From Hansfordia pulvinata (taxonomy: Eukaryota > Ascomycota > Sordariomycetes > Xylariales), in assembly GCA_006538405.1 (NCBI GenBank), contig BJKQ01000003.1:1364001-1428000 (forward strand): a DNA stretch of 64,000 nt, in the 5' to 3' direction. Shown here in pieces: positions 25,592-37,253 of this stretch. Both the position numbers and the translations under genes were made by a program. Below the pieces are notes generated by a model. That model saw only the letters and a program-made list of their open reading frames with translations. It made no database searches and had not been told where the DNA came from. Numbering within the stretch: the first letter of the stretch is position 1; every line of letters begins with the position of its first letter.

Positions 25592-27805
25592 TTATTCGTG
25601 CTACCTATACCACTGAAGAAGACTTGATATGGATAGGAAGGGTTCAGGGAGGACATATCCCCTCGAGTGTTAAGGGGTAACCAGGTGTGTAGTGCCTCCG
25701 CTCGAACAACAGCATGGCATTGTTTACTTAGATCCAGCGATGATACGATACAGGAGTGGCAGCAGCAGCAGAAGGAGAGACAACGGGGAGCGCCCTTCTC
25801 CACGGGGCCCCCATCTCCATCTCCCTACCCATACCCGAGGCTCAGCGAAGCTCAGCGAACACAAGCGGTCCCCCGCCACCAGGGCTATGCGAACGCCCGA
25901 CCTTTCAGCTGATCGTGGCGGCCGGCCGGCGAGCGCAGAGACCCCGCTCGCGGAGTGTAGGATGCAGGGCAGACAGACCAGCTCAGGTGCGGTCTCCCCA
26001 TCCATTCGCGGTGCCTGGAGCAGAGGCGAGGGGCCCGGACCGAAACACACAAGGTAAGACGCCAGGCAGTGCTGCGCTATCTTCAGAACTTCAGCCTCCA
26101 GCGTCGGGCCTCGGCCAGATACCACACACACTCTCTCTCTCTCGCGCGCGCGTGTGCTGGGAGAGGAAGCAGCTTCCCCATCCTGGGCCATGCGGCTTTC
26201 CTACCAACACACACATCACCTGCAGATATGGACATGGCCGATGGCATGAGGCCGAGAACCCCCGATCAGCTCTGACTGCTCCCAAAGGTGAAAAAGGGGG
26301 GGGGGGGCAACCCCAAGCGATGAGTCCGGAGCCCCTGTCTGCCGTGCCACGGCCAAACCCCAATCCCCATCCCTATCCCCGTTTCCATCCCCATACCTGC
26401 CTGTGATCGAGCCAGAAAAAAAAAGGGTGATCGCCTCTCGGCGCTCGCCGTCATTGGGCCAGCGCGCGCGCGGCTGTGGAGACGGAGGGCTGGCTGGCCC
26501 CGGGCCGGCCGAGTGTCCAGTGTGTGGTTGTCTTGTCCTGTCTACCCGGGGGAGGGGACGGGGGCATGTTCTATTTTGGAGCTCGGGCTGTTTCTGCTGC
26601 TGCTGCTGCTCTGCTTCTGCTTCTGCTGCTGCTGCCGGTGGTGGTGATGCAAGGATCGCGTGGCTGACGCAGAGCCGAGGCTGAGAAGAACCCCGGGATG
26701 TCCAGGTTCCGCCCGTTCATGACTTAACGAAACGAAACGTGGGAGGACCGGGTGCAAACAAGCAGACAGGGCAGAGGCAGCAAAGGCCCAGTGGGCGGAT
26801 CGGGCGGATCCGGTCGCATGTGATGATGATTTAGATATGAATAGCTGCTGCTGTCTGTCTGTCTGTCTACTCGTACCTGTGCTTATTTGGGCCGATGGGG
26901 GGATCGGGGCGGGCGGGCGTGTGGATTGCAGGATGAAGAAGCATAGCATTCTGTATGTGTGATTACGTGAGTCTGGCCAGCCCTATGCCGAAGCAGCTGT
27001 GCCCAAAGCGAGCGAGACGGTCGGAAATGCGGACGGACGCCTCGCGACATCGACATGAGCACTGACTGGCTGCCGTTTAGGAAAATAGGAATGAAAACAA
27101 CAAGGAGGACTAGTCAGTATAGCAAAGCCGTAACAATGCGACATTTCCATCTCGCAGCCGTAGAAGCTGTGAGAAAGTGAAAAACATGACCGTGAGAACA
27201 AGCAGCTCCCACCAGCCAATAATACAACCATCGAGAAGAGTTTATGAAGAAGCTGACAATGAAAAAGAAAAAAAAAAGAAAAAAAAATAAGCCCGGCACA
27301 CGAACCGTGACATCAACTCGCCTTGGCCATGATTACCTACCATTTACTACTACCACCACCTCCCAAACTCTATAGGCCCAGCCCTGCGCCACAACACGCC
27401 GCCCTTGCGCCCTTGCGCCCCTGTGCGCCTGTGCCGGTCCGTTCTATAGCGGGATCCGACCGGCGGACGAGCCACTCCGCCGTACCAACAGCCGCCCCCT
27501 TCGCCCCCCCCCCCCCCCCGTCCGTTGCCCGATTATCTGGGGGAGGCGCGGCAGGCACAAGCGTCCGCGGCCTACACAGCTTCCACCAAGCTCTTCTCCG
27601 TTTCGTGTTTTGAGGCGGACGTCCTCTTGCCGTGGGGCCGGCCGTATTACGGCATCCCTCCTCCTACCTCCGTGTCGCCTCTGGCACGGGCGCCGTGGCT
27701 ATACTGCCGGGGCAAGAGGGCCATGGCGGACGATCCGTTGATCCAATAGACGCGTCCCAACAAAAAAATAATAATCACAGAACCATTCTTCTCCAGGACG
27801 AAGAG

Positions 27806-27840
27806 GGAGGGGAGGGGAGGGGAGGGGAGGGGAGGGGAGG
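27806..27840 (+). repeat. (GGGGA)n repeat, possible G-quadruplex
   Basis: About seven GGGGA units with at least four closely spaced GGGG runs, which satisfies the simple G-quadruplex rule. It lies about 360 bases upstream of the citrate synthase start. Confidence 0.85.
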
Positions 27841-28201
27841 CGTGACAGCCCCGGATGACTTGATCGGAACGTGTCTAGACCGCGCGAGATCGGGAAGAGC
27901 CAGAAGAGACGAGTAGGATAAAAAGGACGTCGGCGTCTCTGTGTTTTATGGGGTGCATCAGATCAAACAAACAGGTCGCAACGACAGCAGCATCAAGATC
28001 CTCAAGAAAGATCCCCCCCTCGTGGTTCCCAGTCAAGTCAAGCCAAGCCAAGTCGAGTCTTATACTCACTGCCTCAACACCGCCATCGCCATTCTTCCAA
28101 CCATCGGGCCTTTGCTCGTTGTACAGGTCTCTCGATACCTTGATACCCTCATCTACTTTACACACACACACGCGCACACACACACACACACACACACAAA
28201 A

Positions 28202-28522
28202 ATGAGCGGCTCGTGGTCACAGGTCCTCTCGCCGACGTACCTGGCCTGGAGGCTGGCCAAGGCGTGCGGGTACACGTCGCTGGGCGAGGCGGACGGCACG
28301 CTGTCGGTCGTCGACAACCGCACCAACCGCCAGTACACCATCCCCATCGTGCGCAACTACGTCAAGGCCACCGACTTCCGCCGCATCACCGCCGCGGGCC
28401 TGGGCGCCGACCCGGCCGACCAGGTCGAGTCCGGGCTCAAGGTGCTCGACCGGGGCTACATGAACACGGCCTGCATGGAGTCCAACATTACCTTTATGTG
28501 AGTCCTCACATTGTTTTATGGA

Positions 28523-28553
<31 letters not shown>

Positions 28554-29892
28554 GAGAAAGAGATAGAGAGAGATAGACAGAGGAGACTGTCACACTTTCA
28601 GGCCGCAGAAACACCAGCTGACAATTCGTTGGGGGATCACAGTGATGGCAAGCGAGGCTACATCCAGTACCGCGACTACTCGATCGAGCAGGTCTTCAAG
28701 GAGAACGACTTTGAGGACGTCGCCCACCTCGTCATGTTTGGCAACCTGCCCTCGCCGGCCGAGAAGCTCAACTTCCGCCGCGGCCTGGCCCAGGGCATGG
28801 TGCCGCCGCAGAGTGTCTTTGATGTCATCCAGGCTTTCCCGTGAGTTTTTTTCCTTTTTTTCTTTTTTCTTTTTCCTTCTCCCTCAAAAGAGATCTTTCT
28901 TTTCATATAAATATCCCGTCTACGTGGGAACATAAGAGAGGACCGACCGACTAACAAACCTCTATAGCCGCGACTCCCTGACGTTCCCGATGCTGCTGGC
29001 GGGCCTGTCGGCGTTCGCGGCGGTGGACGAGGGCACGGAGAAGACGCACCACCAAGGGCGGGCGTTCTACCTGGGCAACATGAAGGAGGTGGACGCGGCG
29101 GCGGTGCGGACGCTGTCGGCGTTCGCGGCCGTCATCGCCATCACGTACTGCCACCGGCGGGCGCGGCCCTTCACGCCGGCGGACCCGGAGCTGGGCTTTG
29201 TGGAGAACGTGTGCCGGATGATGGGGTACACCGACCCCGAGAGCGAGGGCGGAGAGGCACCGGACCCGGAGGTGGTGGCGTGCTTCAACAAGCTGTGGAT
29301 CCTGTACGCGGACCACGAGATGACCAACTCGACGGCGGCGCTGCTGCACGCGGCGTCGACGCTGACGGACCCGCTGTCGTGCCTGATGGCGGGCGTCGTG
29401 TCGGCGTACGGCCCCTTGCACGGCGGCGCCATCGACCTGGCGTACAAGGGGTTCGAGGAGGTGGGCAGCGTGGAGCGCGTGCCCGAGCTCATCGCCGACG
29501 TCAAGGCCAAGAAGCAGCGCCTGTTCGGCTACGGGCACCGCATCTACAAGACGGTCGACCCGCGCAGCAAGTTCATCCGGCAGATGATCGCCGAGAAGCA
29601 GGGGCTCGTCGACGCCAACCCGCTGCTGCGCATCGCCCTCGAGATCGACAGCGTCGCCAACGCCGACCCCTACTTCACCTCGCGCAACCTCAAGGCCAAC
29701 GCCGACCTCTACGGCTGCTTCCTCTACACCGCCCTCGGCTTCGAGACCGACATCATCGTCGCCATGGCCAGCTTGTCCCGCACCCCCGGCGCCATGGCCC
29801 ACTGGCGCGAGTCCATGCAGCAGGGGCCCATGCTGTGGCGGCCTCTCCAGGTCTTCACCGGCCAGGTCGCGGCGGCCAAGCCCGAGGCATAG
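28202..29892 (+). CDS. citrate synthase-family enzyme, non-mitochondrial fungal type
   Basis: Condenses acetyl-CoA (or a related acyl-CoA) with oxaloacetate; predicted 472 residues. Exons: 28202-28497, 28643-28840 and 28968-29892. The splices restore TFIDGKRGYIQYRDY and QAFPRDS. Active-site regions are present: GPLHGGAID with the first His, GYGHRIYKTVDPRS with the second, and an Asp in NADLYGCFLYTALGFETD followed by SRTPGAMAHWRE. It resembles the bacterial-like citrate synthases that filamentous fungi carry in addition to the mitochondrial enzyme. The N-terminus is not a clear mitochondrial presequence. The C-terminus KPEA is not a PTS1 peroxisomal signal, so a cytosolic enzyme is the simplest reading. 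A GA microsatellite sits in intron 1. The family is certain, the physiological acyl-CoA is not. Confidence 0.92.
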
Positions 29893-30315
29893 TAGAAAGG
29901 AGGGGGGGAAGCGGACTCTTATGATTATGGTAAAGGGGATGGGACGGGAAAGGGGGAAAGTGAGAAGGGCCGGAGTCTTGTTCGAAAACCTTGTTTATAC
30001 ATTTCACACACACGCGCGCGCACATGTGGGCAGTTAACTAGATTGTTTTGGTATGGCAAAGTGTAAACGAGTGGGAAAGGGGGGAGGGGAGGGGTTGAGC
30101 GAAAGGGGTTTCTTGGGCTTGTTTGAGGAGACATCTCAGAAGATGGCATGTACCGAGTTGCAGAGATGCAGCCTCTCGACAGCAGTCGGCGTTTCGGCGG
30201 TGTTGTATGGGACCTTTTGATAATTCCCTTGTCTTCCAGCAAACGTTGTTTCTCTCTCTTTCCTGTTTCGGACTGCGCAGCTGCCTGATGCAGAGCAGCC
30301 GGCGGGGCCTTTGCT

Positions 30316-30342
30316 GTTGACTTGACTTGACTTGACTTGACT
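30316..30342 (+). repeat. (TTGAC)n pentanucleotide repeat
   Basis: About five tandem TTGAC units in the region downstream of the citrate synthase gene. Confidence 0.88.
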
Positions 30343-30363
30343 GCGTGACTGCCCAGTCAAGGT

Positions 30364-30377
30364 TACTCGTACGAGTA
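30364..30377. promoter_or_regulatory. perfect palindrome TACTCGTACGAGTA
   Basis: Two overlapping inverted copies of the dispersed TACTCGTA octamer make a 14-base perfect palindrome 472 bases after the citrate synthase stop. The inner CTCGTACGAG core also occurs at 17697-17706 and 53478-53487. It could bind a dimeric protein, but no function is known to me. Confidence 0.4.
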
Positions 30378-33184
30378 AACTGTCACCGACATTGGAATCA
30401 TTCATGTTTTAGCGCATTCGCTTCGGCTAGCTCCGCTCCAATAACCTGCAGTTAATCCGGTCGTACCTAACCCAGTTTCCGCGTATTATTACTGGATTCC
30501 GGCACCGAAAATAGTCGGCTTATTAGGCGCAGAGGGCAGGCACGACGAGATGTGCACGACGGCGCGCCTGCCTCACGGTGTATTCGAGTTGACCTGGAGC
30601 ACCGTACCTAGTAGGTACCTCCTTTATTGCATCTGTATCGCCTAGAGACCAGGGGTGTAAACAACATCGACCTATGCGTGTGTCGTGCATTGAGCCCGCG
30701 ATGCTTCGAAAAAGAGCACTTCGCCCCATCTCGGCCTTCTCTCGCTCTCTCCCTTCGGAACATCACCACCACCACCACCACCACCACCACCGGCAGCGCT
30801 GATAGGGTTGCGCACAGGATCGAAGGCCAGGGAGGGACGCGCACCTGTGGTAGTCCGTACGAGAAGATACGGAGATCCATTAGCAAAACCCCACCCACCC
30901 ATAGGCTTGGGTCTCGGGTCTTGACTGCTCTGCCTCTGCTTACTCGTCCTTGGCCCGAATTGCCGAGCCCCCGATTCGATTTGATCGCCGCCCAGATCCG
31001 CGCGTGCCCACCGGCCCCAGCAGCTCTCGCGAGCACAGCACAGCACAGCTCAGCTCAGCACTGCCCGGGACTTGGGTCGGGGAAGCGGGGCGGGCCCCAG
31101 GCGCCTGAGGATACTCGTAAAGGGTCGTCGCCAGTCGAGAGTGGAAAGCACCAGACGTGCCAAGGCGCAATTGGTTACACGTACTACCTACTCGCACCAA
31201 AGGCAAGACGGGTGACTTGCGGTGCCAGCAACGGCACTCGCATGGGCTGGGTTATGCAGGATCAAGGGTCTTTCGGGTCCCTCGTGTCTGACCGCTGTCA
31301 TCCCAGGTCAGGTCAGGCCAGGTCACAAGGGCCCCCAGTCACAGCCGCAGCCGCAGCCGCAACCGCAGCAGTAGCACAAGTACAGGGCACGCAAGGCCCA
31401 GGTCATCGGAGGAGGAAGGAAAGAGGCAAAAGAGGGCGATGTGATGCGATGCAGAAGCGAATTTGCATCTCCCCGCGCACGACAATTCCGGGATGAACAA
31501 GTGGGCGAGCGCGCGTGTTCCTGCACTCCCTTTCCCCCTCTCCCGGGACACAGCCAAGGGAAGTTGCGCATCTTCATCGGATGTACCAGATAAGGTAGTA
31601 GGTAGGTATGGAGTGAACCTGGGTCGCGTGGGAGTGGCTGCCCTGCGCCTCCCTTCTCCTCCCTTCTCCTCCCTGCGCGCCCCGGGGCGCGGCCGTGTCG
31701 TCGTCGTGTTCTCTGCGCGCGTGCGTGCCGTCGCCGGGTCCTCTGCGCGCGAGCGTGTGTCTCTGTGTCCGTGACCCCCCTCCGCCTAGTACTCATTGTC
31801 CACAAAGGAAGAAGCAGGCAACGAGACTGCTTGTTACTGTCGATCATCTGCCACTAAGCAGCCCAGTCTTTGTGTTACTCCGGCTGAGAGGGCGCGCATC
31901 AAGACTTTTTCCTCATCAGTCGTTTTCTCGTGGCCAAATGTGTCAAGACGCCCGGTTTCCGCCCCTCGCTGCTCGCAGCCCAGTGGCTCAGTCTTCCTGT
32001 GTCGCGATCATCTTTCGATCTTGGCATCTCGAAAAATCGATCGATCGGGCGTTGAGAATGGGTCAACCTTTGTGCACCGTCGGCGTTGCTGCTGCTGCTG
32101 CCTGTGTCTCTGCTTGTTCGCTGCGGTCAGTCAGGAACGGGCCACCAGCTCACCAGCTAATGCGGCCCACGGATGTCTGTAGTTACCTGTCTTTCCTGTC
32201 AGTCAGGTTGAGTAGTGCCTGTTCTTTTCCCCATTGTCTCTTGTCTTCTATTGTGTTTACCGCCCCCTCGAGCTGACTCGTCCGCCCGCCCGCCTCAGCC
32301 TGGCTCGCACTCAAAAAGCGCAGCGGCGGTCGAGGCTTTTGAGATGCCAATAATAATCACAAGAATTATTGCACCGAGCTAGAGGACTTGGAATGAGGGG
32401 GAAGGGCCAGCGAAAGAGGCGGGATGGGTGTAAGCCGACCTGCAGTAGCAGCAAGCAAGCAAGCCAGCAAGCATGAGATGGGATCGTTACTCGCGCGGAC
32501 GCCCCTCCCCCCCTCCTCACGCCGCCGTTGCACTCGTATCGCCAATCTCACCGGGGGTGCCCCTCTCAACTCGCGCATCTCCCACCCATCAGAGGGTAGT
32601 GCTCGCACAGCCGTCGCGAACACCGTTGCGGGACCCTTGCCCCAGAAGAGCTGTCGCTGTCGCTATCGCTTTCGCTGCTGCCGGGTTGGCGGTGGTCCAG
32701 AAGCCTTGGCGGGGGGTGTGTATGTGTGCGGGTTTGGCCAGAGATCCAATGAGGGGGAGGTGAGGCGGGCACGCAAGCAGTCTGCGAGCACATCTACGTT
32801 GCATCGGCCGCGTTTGAGTTTCTGTTCATGGGAAGAGGGGGGGGGGGCGGGGGGGGGCGTGTGTGAATGAAAGAAGCGTGGTCAAGGTTAGGTGGTGGTA
32901 GGGTGTGTAGGTAGCCCTACTCGTACGCGTAGATGGATGGGACAGACAGATCCATACCAGGTAACTTACAGCTAGGACACGGCAGACCAGGGGAAACAGA
33001 GCAATCCCGCACTTCTGGTACCTTCATGTCGTGAGTACGGAGCGCGCCTACTTCCATTCCACACCTACCTACTGGATGTATGTACCTTAGGTAGGGAGCA
33101 CGTGTACCTTAGGTACCTACGTTCAAGCCCCCACAGCCTCTGTGCCGGGACCGGGGCCGAGATTGGGCGGTGGTGGTGATAGCC

Positions 33185-33257
33185 TCTGGGATGGGGAGTG
33201 GTGGTGTGGTGCTGGTGGTGCTGGTGGTGGTGGTGGTGGTGGTGGTGGTGGTGGTGC
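33185..33257 (+). repeat. (GGT)n-rich trinucleotide tract
   Basis: Imperfect GGT/GTG tract of about 70 bases in the region upstream of the Zn2Cys6 gene. It encodes poly-His in an opposite-strand frame, which I regard as spurious. Confidence 0.9.
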
Positions 33258-33877
33258 TGCTGCTGCTTCTCATTATTCTTCTTCTTCGTCTTTCTGCAGC
33301 AGGGGCTGAGAGGAAAAAAGGGCGTCGTCTCCATCGCTGACTTGGCATAAGCTGATCCTCCCAAAGTGGGCGCCGCCGTAATGGCCCTCTGTGACTCGCT
33401 GCTGCGCTTGTCAGCATCTCTGCCTTACAAAGTCCTGATATGCCCACATGCCGAAGCAGCCCAGGTCCAGTGCCGGAAAGTACGACCCAGAGTCTCTTTT
33501 GCACTTCCACAGATGGCTGTTGCCTGTGATTGACATTGGCGACATCCGCAATCAAAGAAACAGCACCAGACAAACTCCATCTCCACTTTCCACCTCCATC
33601 CGAGCGGTGGTAGCATTCGGCTCTCTCCTGATCGACAACCCGCGTCCGCCGTTGCTGCTGCTGCTGCTGACCACACTTACATACATACATAGTCTCGCAC
33701 ACCTGCCGTCCGAGCCTCCTGCGCGGCATGCTTCCCGGTGCTCTGGAACCTACCATCTCGCGGCTCTTCGACTTTTTCTTCTTCTCCCTCTCCCTATCCT
33801 CTTGCTCCTCCGCCTCCGCCTCTTGACTTCAGCCCGGATTCATCACGACGGCCGTGGACCCAACTCACTTGCCCGCC

Positions 33878-36468
33878 ATGGCCTCATCCGACTCGCCGGC
33901 GCTTCTCTCCAAGACGTGCCAAAATTGCTACCACCTCAAGATCCGATGTGACCGGACGCAGCCAGGCTCCGTCTGCGACAGGTATGTCGTTTCTTAGCGG
34001 AAAAAGGGAAATGGTGAAAAGGGAATAGGGTCAAGAAAGTCACTGACAACGCCTCACATAGATGCCAACGCCTCTCCAAGCACTGCGTCTACCGCCCGAC
34101 GAGGAGGCGTTACAAGTCGGCCAAACGCGATGGGTAAGCCGAAGCCCCTCCGCTAAAATGCCATCAAGCGGAAACGAATCACTCACCTCCCATTCTTCAT
34201 TTCCAGACGCATCGAGGCCCTCGAGTCCAAGATTGAGGAGCTGATGAAGTCGCGGGCCAACTCGCCGACGCTGGACGCTCTGGTCGCAGAGGCCACAGCC
34301 GCGGCGTCGCACAGCCGCAGCGGCAGCATGAACGACGACAACGAATCGCCGCGGTCGAGCAACGGCGGCAGCAGCAACAACGTTGGGATCGGCAGCAGCA
34401 GTAGCAGCAACAGCGGAGGAGGAAGACCGTCGACGACGACGACAACGACGAAGACGACAATAGCGCCAGTGGGAGGAGACGTGATCAACGCCGGGCTGGT
34501 GACGGCCGACAAGGCCGAGTGCCTGCTGGACATCTACAAGACGAGCATGACGCCGCACTTCCCGTTCGTGGTGATCGCGCCGCACACGGGCGCCGAGCAA
34601 CTGCGGCGGGAGAAGCCGTTCCTGTTCCTGTCGGTGCTGGCGTCGGCGGCGTACCACGAGATGCCGCTGCAGCGCAAGCTGGGCACCATCGTCAAGCAGA
34701 CCATCAGCGAGCGGGTCGTGACGGGGGAGACGCTGTCGTTTGAGGTGCTCCAGGGCTTGCTGGTGTTCCTGGCATGGTGCGTTGTTTCTGTCTCTCTTTT
34801 TCCTCTCTCTCCTCTTTACAGATCCCCCTTAACAACAATACCAACACCAACACCACCACCATACACTTCTGTCCAACTGACTGTTCCCGCCCACAGGAGC
34901 CACTACCAGCCCAGGCCGAGGTGCTACTCGCAGTACCTGCAGCTGGCTATCAGCATTATCTCGGACCTCCGGCTGGACCGCTCGCCATCGGCGACGTGGC
35001 GGTCGCCCCACGTCGGCGGCGAGAAGGACCCGAGCCTGCGCAAGAGCACGCCCAACGAGTGGGGGCCGGACGAGCAGCGCGTCGTGGCCGGCTGCTTCTA
35101 CCTCTCCTCGACGTGAGTTTTCTCCCCTTTTTTCGTCTTTTTTGCCCTGAAGACGGACAGATAGACAGACATCATCCACACGGAAAAGACACGCCCGTCG
35201 CTGACTTGTCATCTACTCGCCAGAGTCGCCAAGCTCCTCCAGAAGCTCAACTCGTTTCCCTACTCGCAGTACGTCGAGGAGTGCTGCGTATCGCTGTGCG
35301 AGCGGTACGAGTACCCGACCGACGAGCACCTCTACTACATTGTGCGCCTGCAGCACATCATGGAGAATATCGACTCGGTCCAGCTGCAGCGCAGCAGCGG
35401 CAGCGCGGCCAAGGCGGCCGTCGTGCAGACCAAGAAGGAGCTCGAGGCCTTCAGCGCCCACCTGCCCTTTGATCTGAATGACAACCGTGAGTTTCTCTGA
35501 TTCATATCTGTCGGGTCTTCTTCTATACAGATTGCTAATGTTCTCGACGTAAAAACACACATAGACATGCTCCTCATGCAGTACCGCACGGCCGAGCTCT
35601 ACCTCTGCCAGGCGGCCTTCTTTCACAAGACGGCGCAGCTCGACATTGCGCTGCAGGGGGAGCTCTTCTGCAAGGGGCTGTCGGCGGCGCGGTCGCTGCT
35701 TGACCTGTACCTGTCGCTGCCTAACGGGGCTGAGATGGCTCTCAACAACTCGGAGTGGGTGCAGCTGAGCTTCGCCATCACGGTGGCCTCGCGCCTGGCC
35801 GTAGCCTCCAAGCACAAGTCGGTCGACGACCGCACCCGCGAACTGCGCCACCGCCTCGACCTCGGCAGCGTCATCCGCCGCCTCAGCCTGCGCGTCGGGG
35901 GCTCGTCACGGCCCAAGTCGACGACCGCGGCGGGCGCGACATCTTCTACCACTTTGAGCACCGCGTCCAGCGCATCCAGGCCTGGTTCGAGCGCTTCAGC
36001 ACGCCCTCGAGGAGGGGCCAGCAGCAGGGACAACAAGGACAGCAGCAGCAGAGTCATCATCAGCCGCAGTCCCAAGCCCCACTGCCCACGCCGCAGACGC
36101 CCAGGACCAACACCCAGTCACAGCAACAGGGAACGCCCGTCTTTGCTGCCCAGGACGCCCTCGGCATACTGCAGCCGCTCCCGTCCCAAAGCCAGCAGCA
36201 GCAGGCTAATAGCGTCTTCTCGTCGCCAGAGCCAATGAGCCAGGGCGGCGGGGGCGCCGGCGCCATTCAAGCCTTCCCGCCCTCCTCCACCACTTCCGGC
36301 GAGCGCCCTTCGCCGTACTGGGCCGCCGCCACCGCCGCCGCCGGCGCCACATCCGGCACGGTCACGCCCGACGTCCAAATGGTCGACCTGTTCCCGGATC
36401 TGGAGCACATGTTCACCGAGTGGTCCACCCCGCTCGACAGCAGCCGCGGGATGGAGGTGGTGGCGTGA
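33878..36468 (+). CDS. Zn2Cys6 fungal-type transcription factor
   Basis: Nuclear DNA-binding regulator of about 709 residues. Exons: 33878-33981, 34062-34133, 34207-34776, 34897-35112, 35224-35486 and 35565-36468. The zinc cluster, split by intron 1, reads C-x2-C-x6-C-x8-C-x2-C-x6-C within CQNCYHLKIRCDR to SKHCVY near residues 14-42. It is followed by a basic linker and a short coiled coil (RIEALESKIEELMKS). Then come a Ser/Asn/Thr-rich spacer, a regulatory middle domain (LLDIYKTSMTPHFPFVV to LQGLLVFLAWSHYQ) and a Gln/Pro-rich tail. One base is missing in the G run at 35897-35901; restoring it joins LSLRVGG to LVTAQVDDRGGRD and gives a whole codon number. The closest known class seems to be the War1/Leu3-like group of fungal factors, but I cannot name targets. 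No co-regulated cluster is visible beside it. Confidence 0.9.
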
Positions 36469-37216
36469 GAAAATCAGCAGACAAGAAAAAGACAAAAAGA
36501 AAACCAAAAAAAAAACAAGAGCCGTTCTCATTTGGTTCCTAAGGGGGTGTGGTGTGAGTCCAGTGGCGTACCATGCGGAATGATCCTTCCCTTAGGGAGA
36601 GAGAACATCACGAGAAACACCCCTGCCTGGCTGGGCACCTACCTGCCTACCTACTACTCGCCACGCGCCTACTCGTGCCGCGCGCCGAGACGAGCCGGAT
36701 TTCGGAGAGATTGATTTTCTGTAGTAATATCACACCTCAGTTCTTCACGACACGCCCTTGTCCCGACTTGGCCTGGCCTGTCGTCGTCTAGAACGGCCTC
36801 GCCCTCTTGGGGAACCTGTCCCAAGCCACGGGCGACGGTCCCAGGCGAACTCGTCGATGGACACCTCTCCTTCCTCCTCAACAATTACGACACGCACCCC
36901 TCTTCCTGTGTTAGCCCGCCCCGGGGCATCGGCTTGCGGGTAAGAGAGGGTTTGGCGTTTCTTCTTCGGCGTTACATCCGAAGGAAAAGCCACCACATGG
37001 CGGACGCAGGAAACCTTTATTCCTCCGCGTCCTTTACCCCCCCTCTCCCCTTGGCCGCGTCTGCGCGCCTCCCAGGGACCCCTGGACCCCTTGATCGCGT
37101 GGCTGACGAGGCTTCCTCCTGAGCCACGTGGGGGTGCGAAGCGACCGACCCCCGGGTGTTCCGCTGAATGATACCTTGAGCAGTTTGCAGGCTGTCTCTC
37201 CTTCCCCTCGCTTTTG

Positions 37217-37253
<37 letters not shown>

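Larger units (their letters stand above)
23488..28201. other. 4.7 kb intergenic region between the hydrophobin and the citrate synthase gene
   Basis: It begins with the hydrophobin 3' UTR and ends with the citrate synthase promoter and leader, which includes a CA/CG-rich repeat at about 28160-28198. Between them are microsatellites and G or C runs but no recognised gene. Confidence 0.5.
29893..33877. other. 4.0 kb intergenic region
   Basis: It contains the citrate synthase 3' UTR, a (TGACT)n repeat, the 14-base palindrome at 30364, further TACTCGTA octamers, a GGT/GTG tract at 33185-33255 and, toward its end, the promoter of the Zn2Cys6 gene. No gene is recognised. Confidence 0.5.

Noticed and set aside
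28951..29802. 283-codon minus-strand open frame
   Set aside because: Exactly antisense to the third citrate synthase exon; low-complexity Arg/Val/Gly composition.
33109..33756. 215-codon minus-strand frame with poly-Thr and poly-Ser
   Set aside because: Created by the GGT repeat tract; it overlaps the presumed promoter of the Zn2Cys6 gene.
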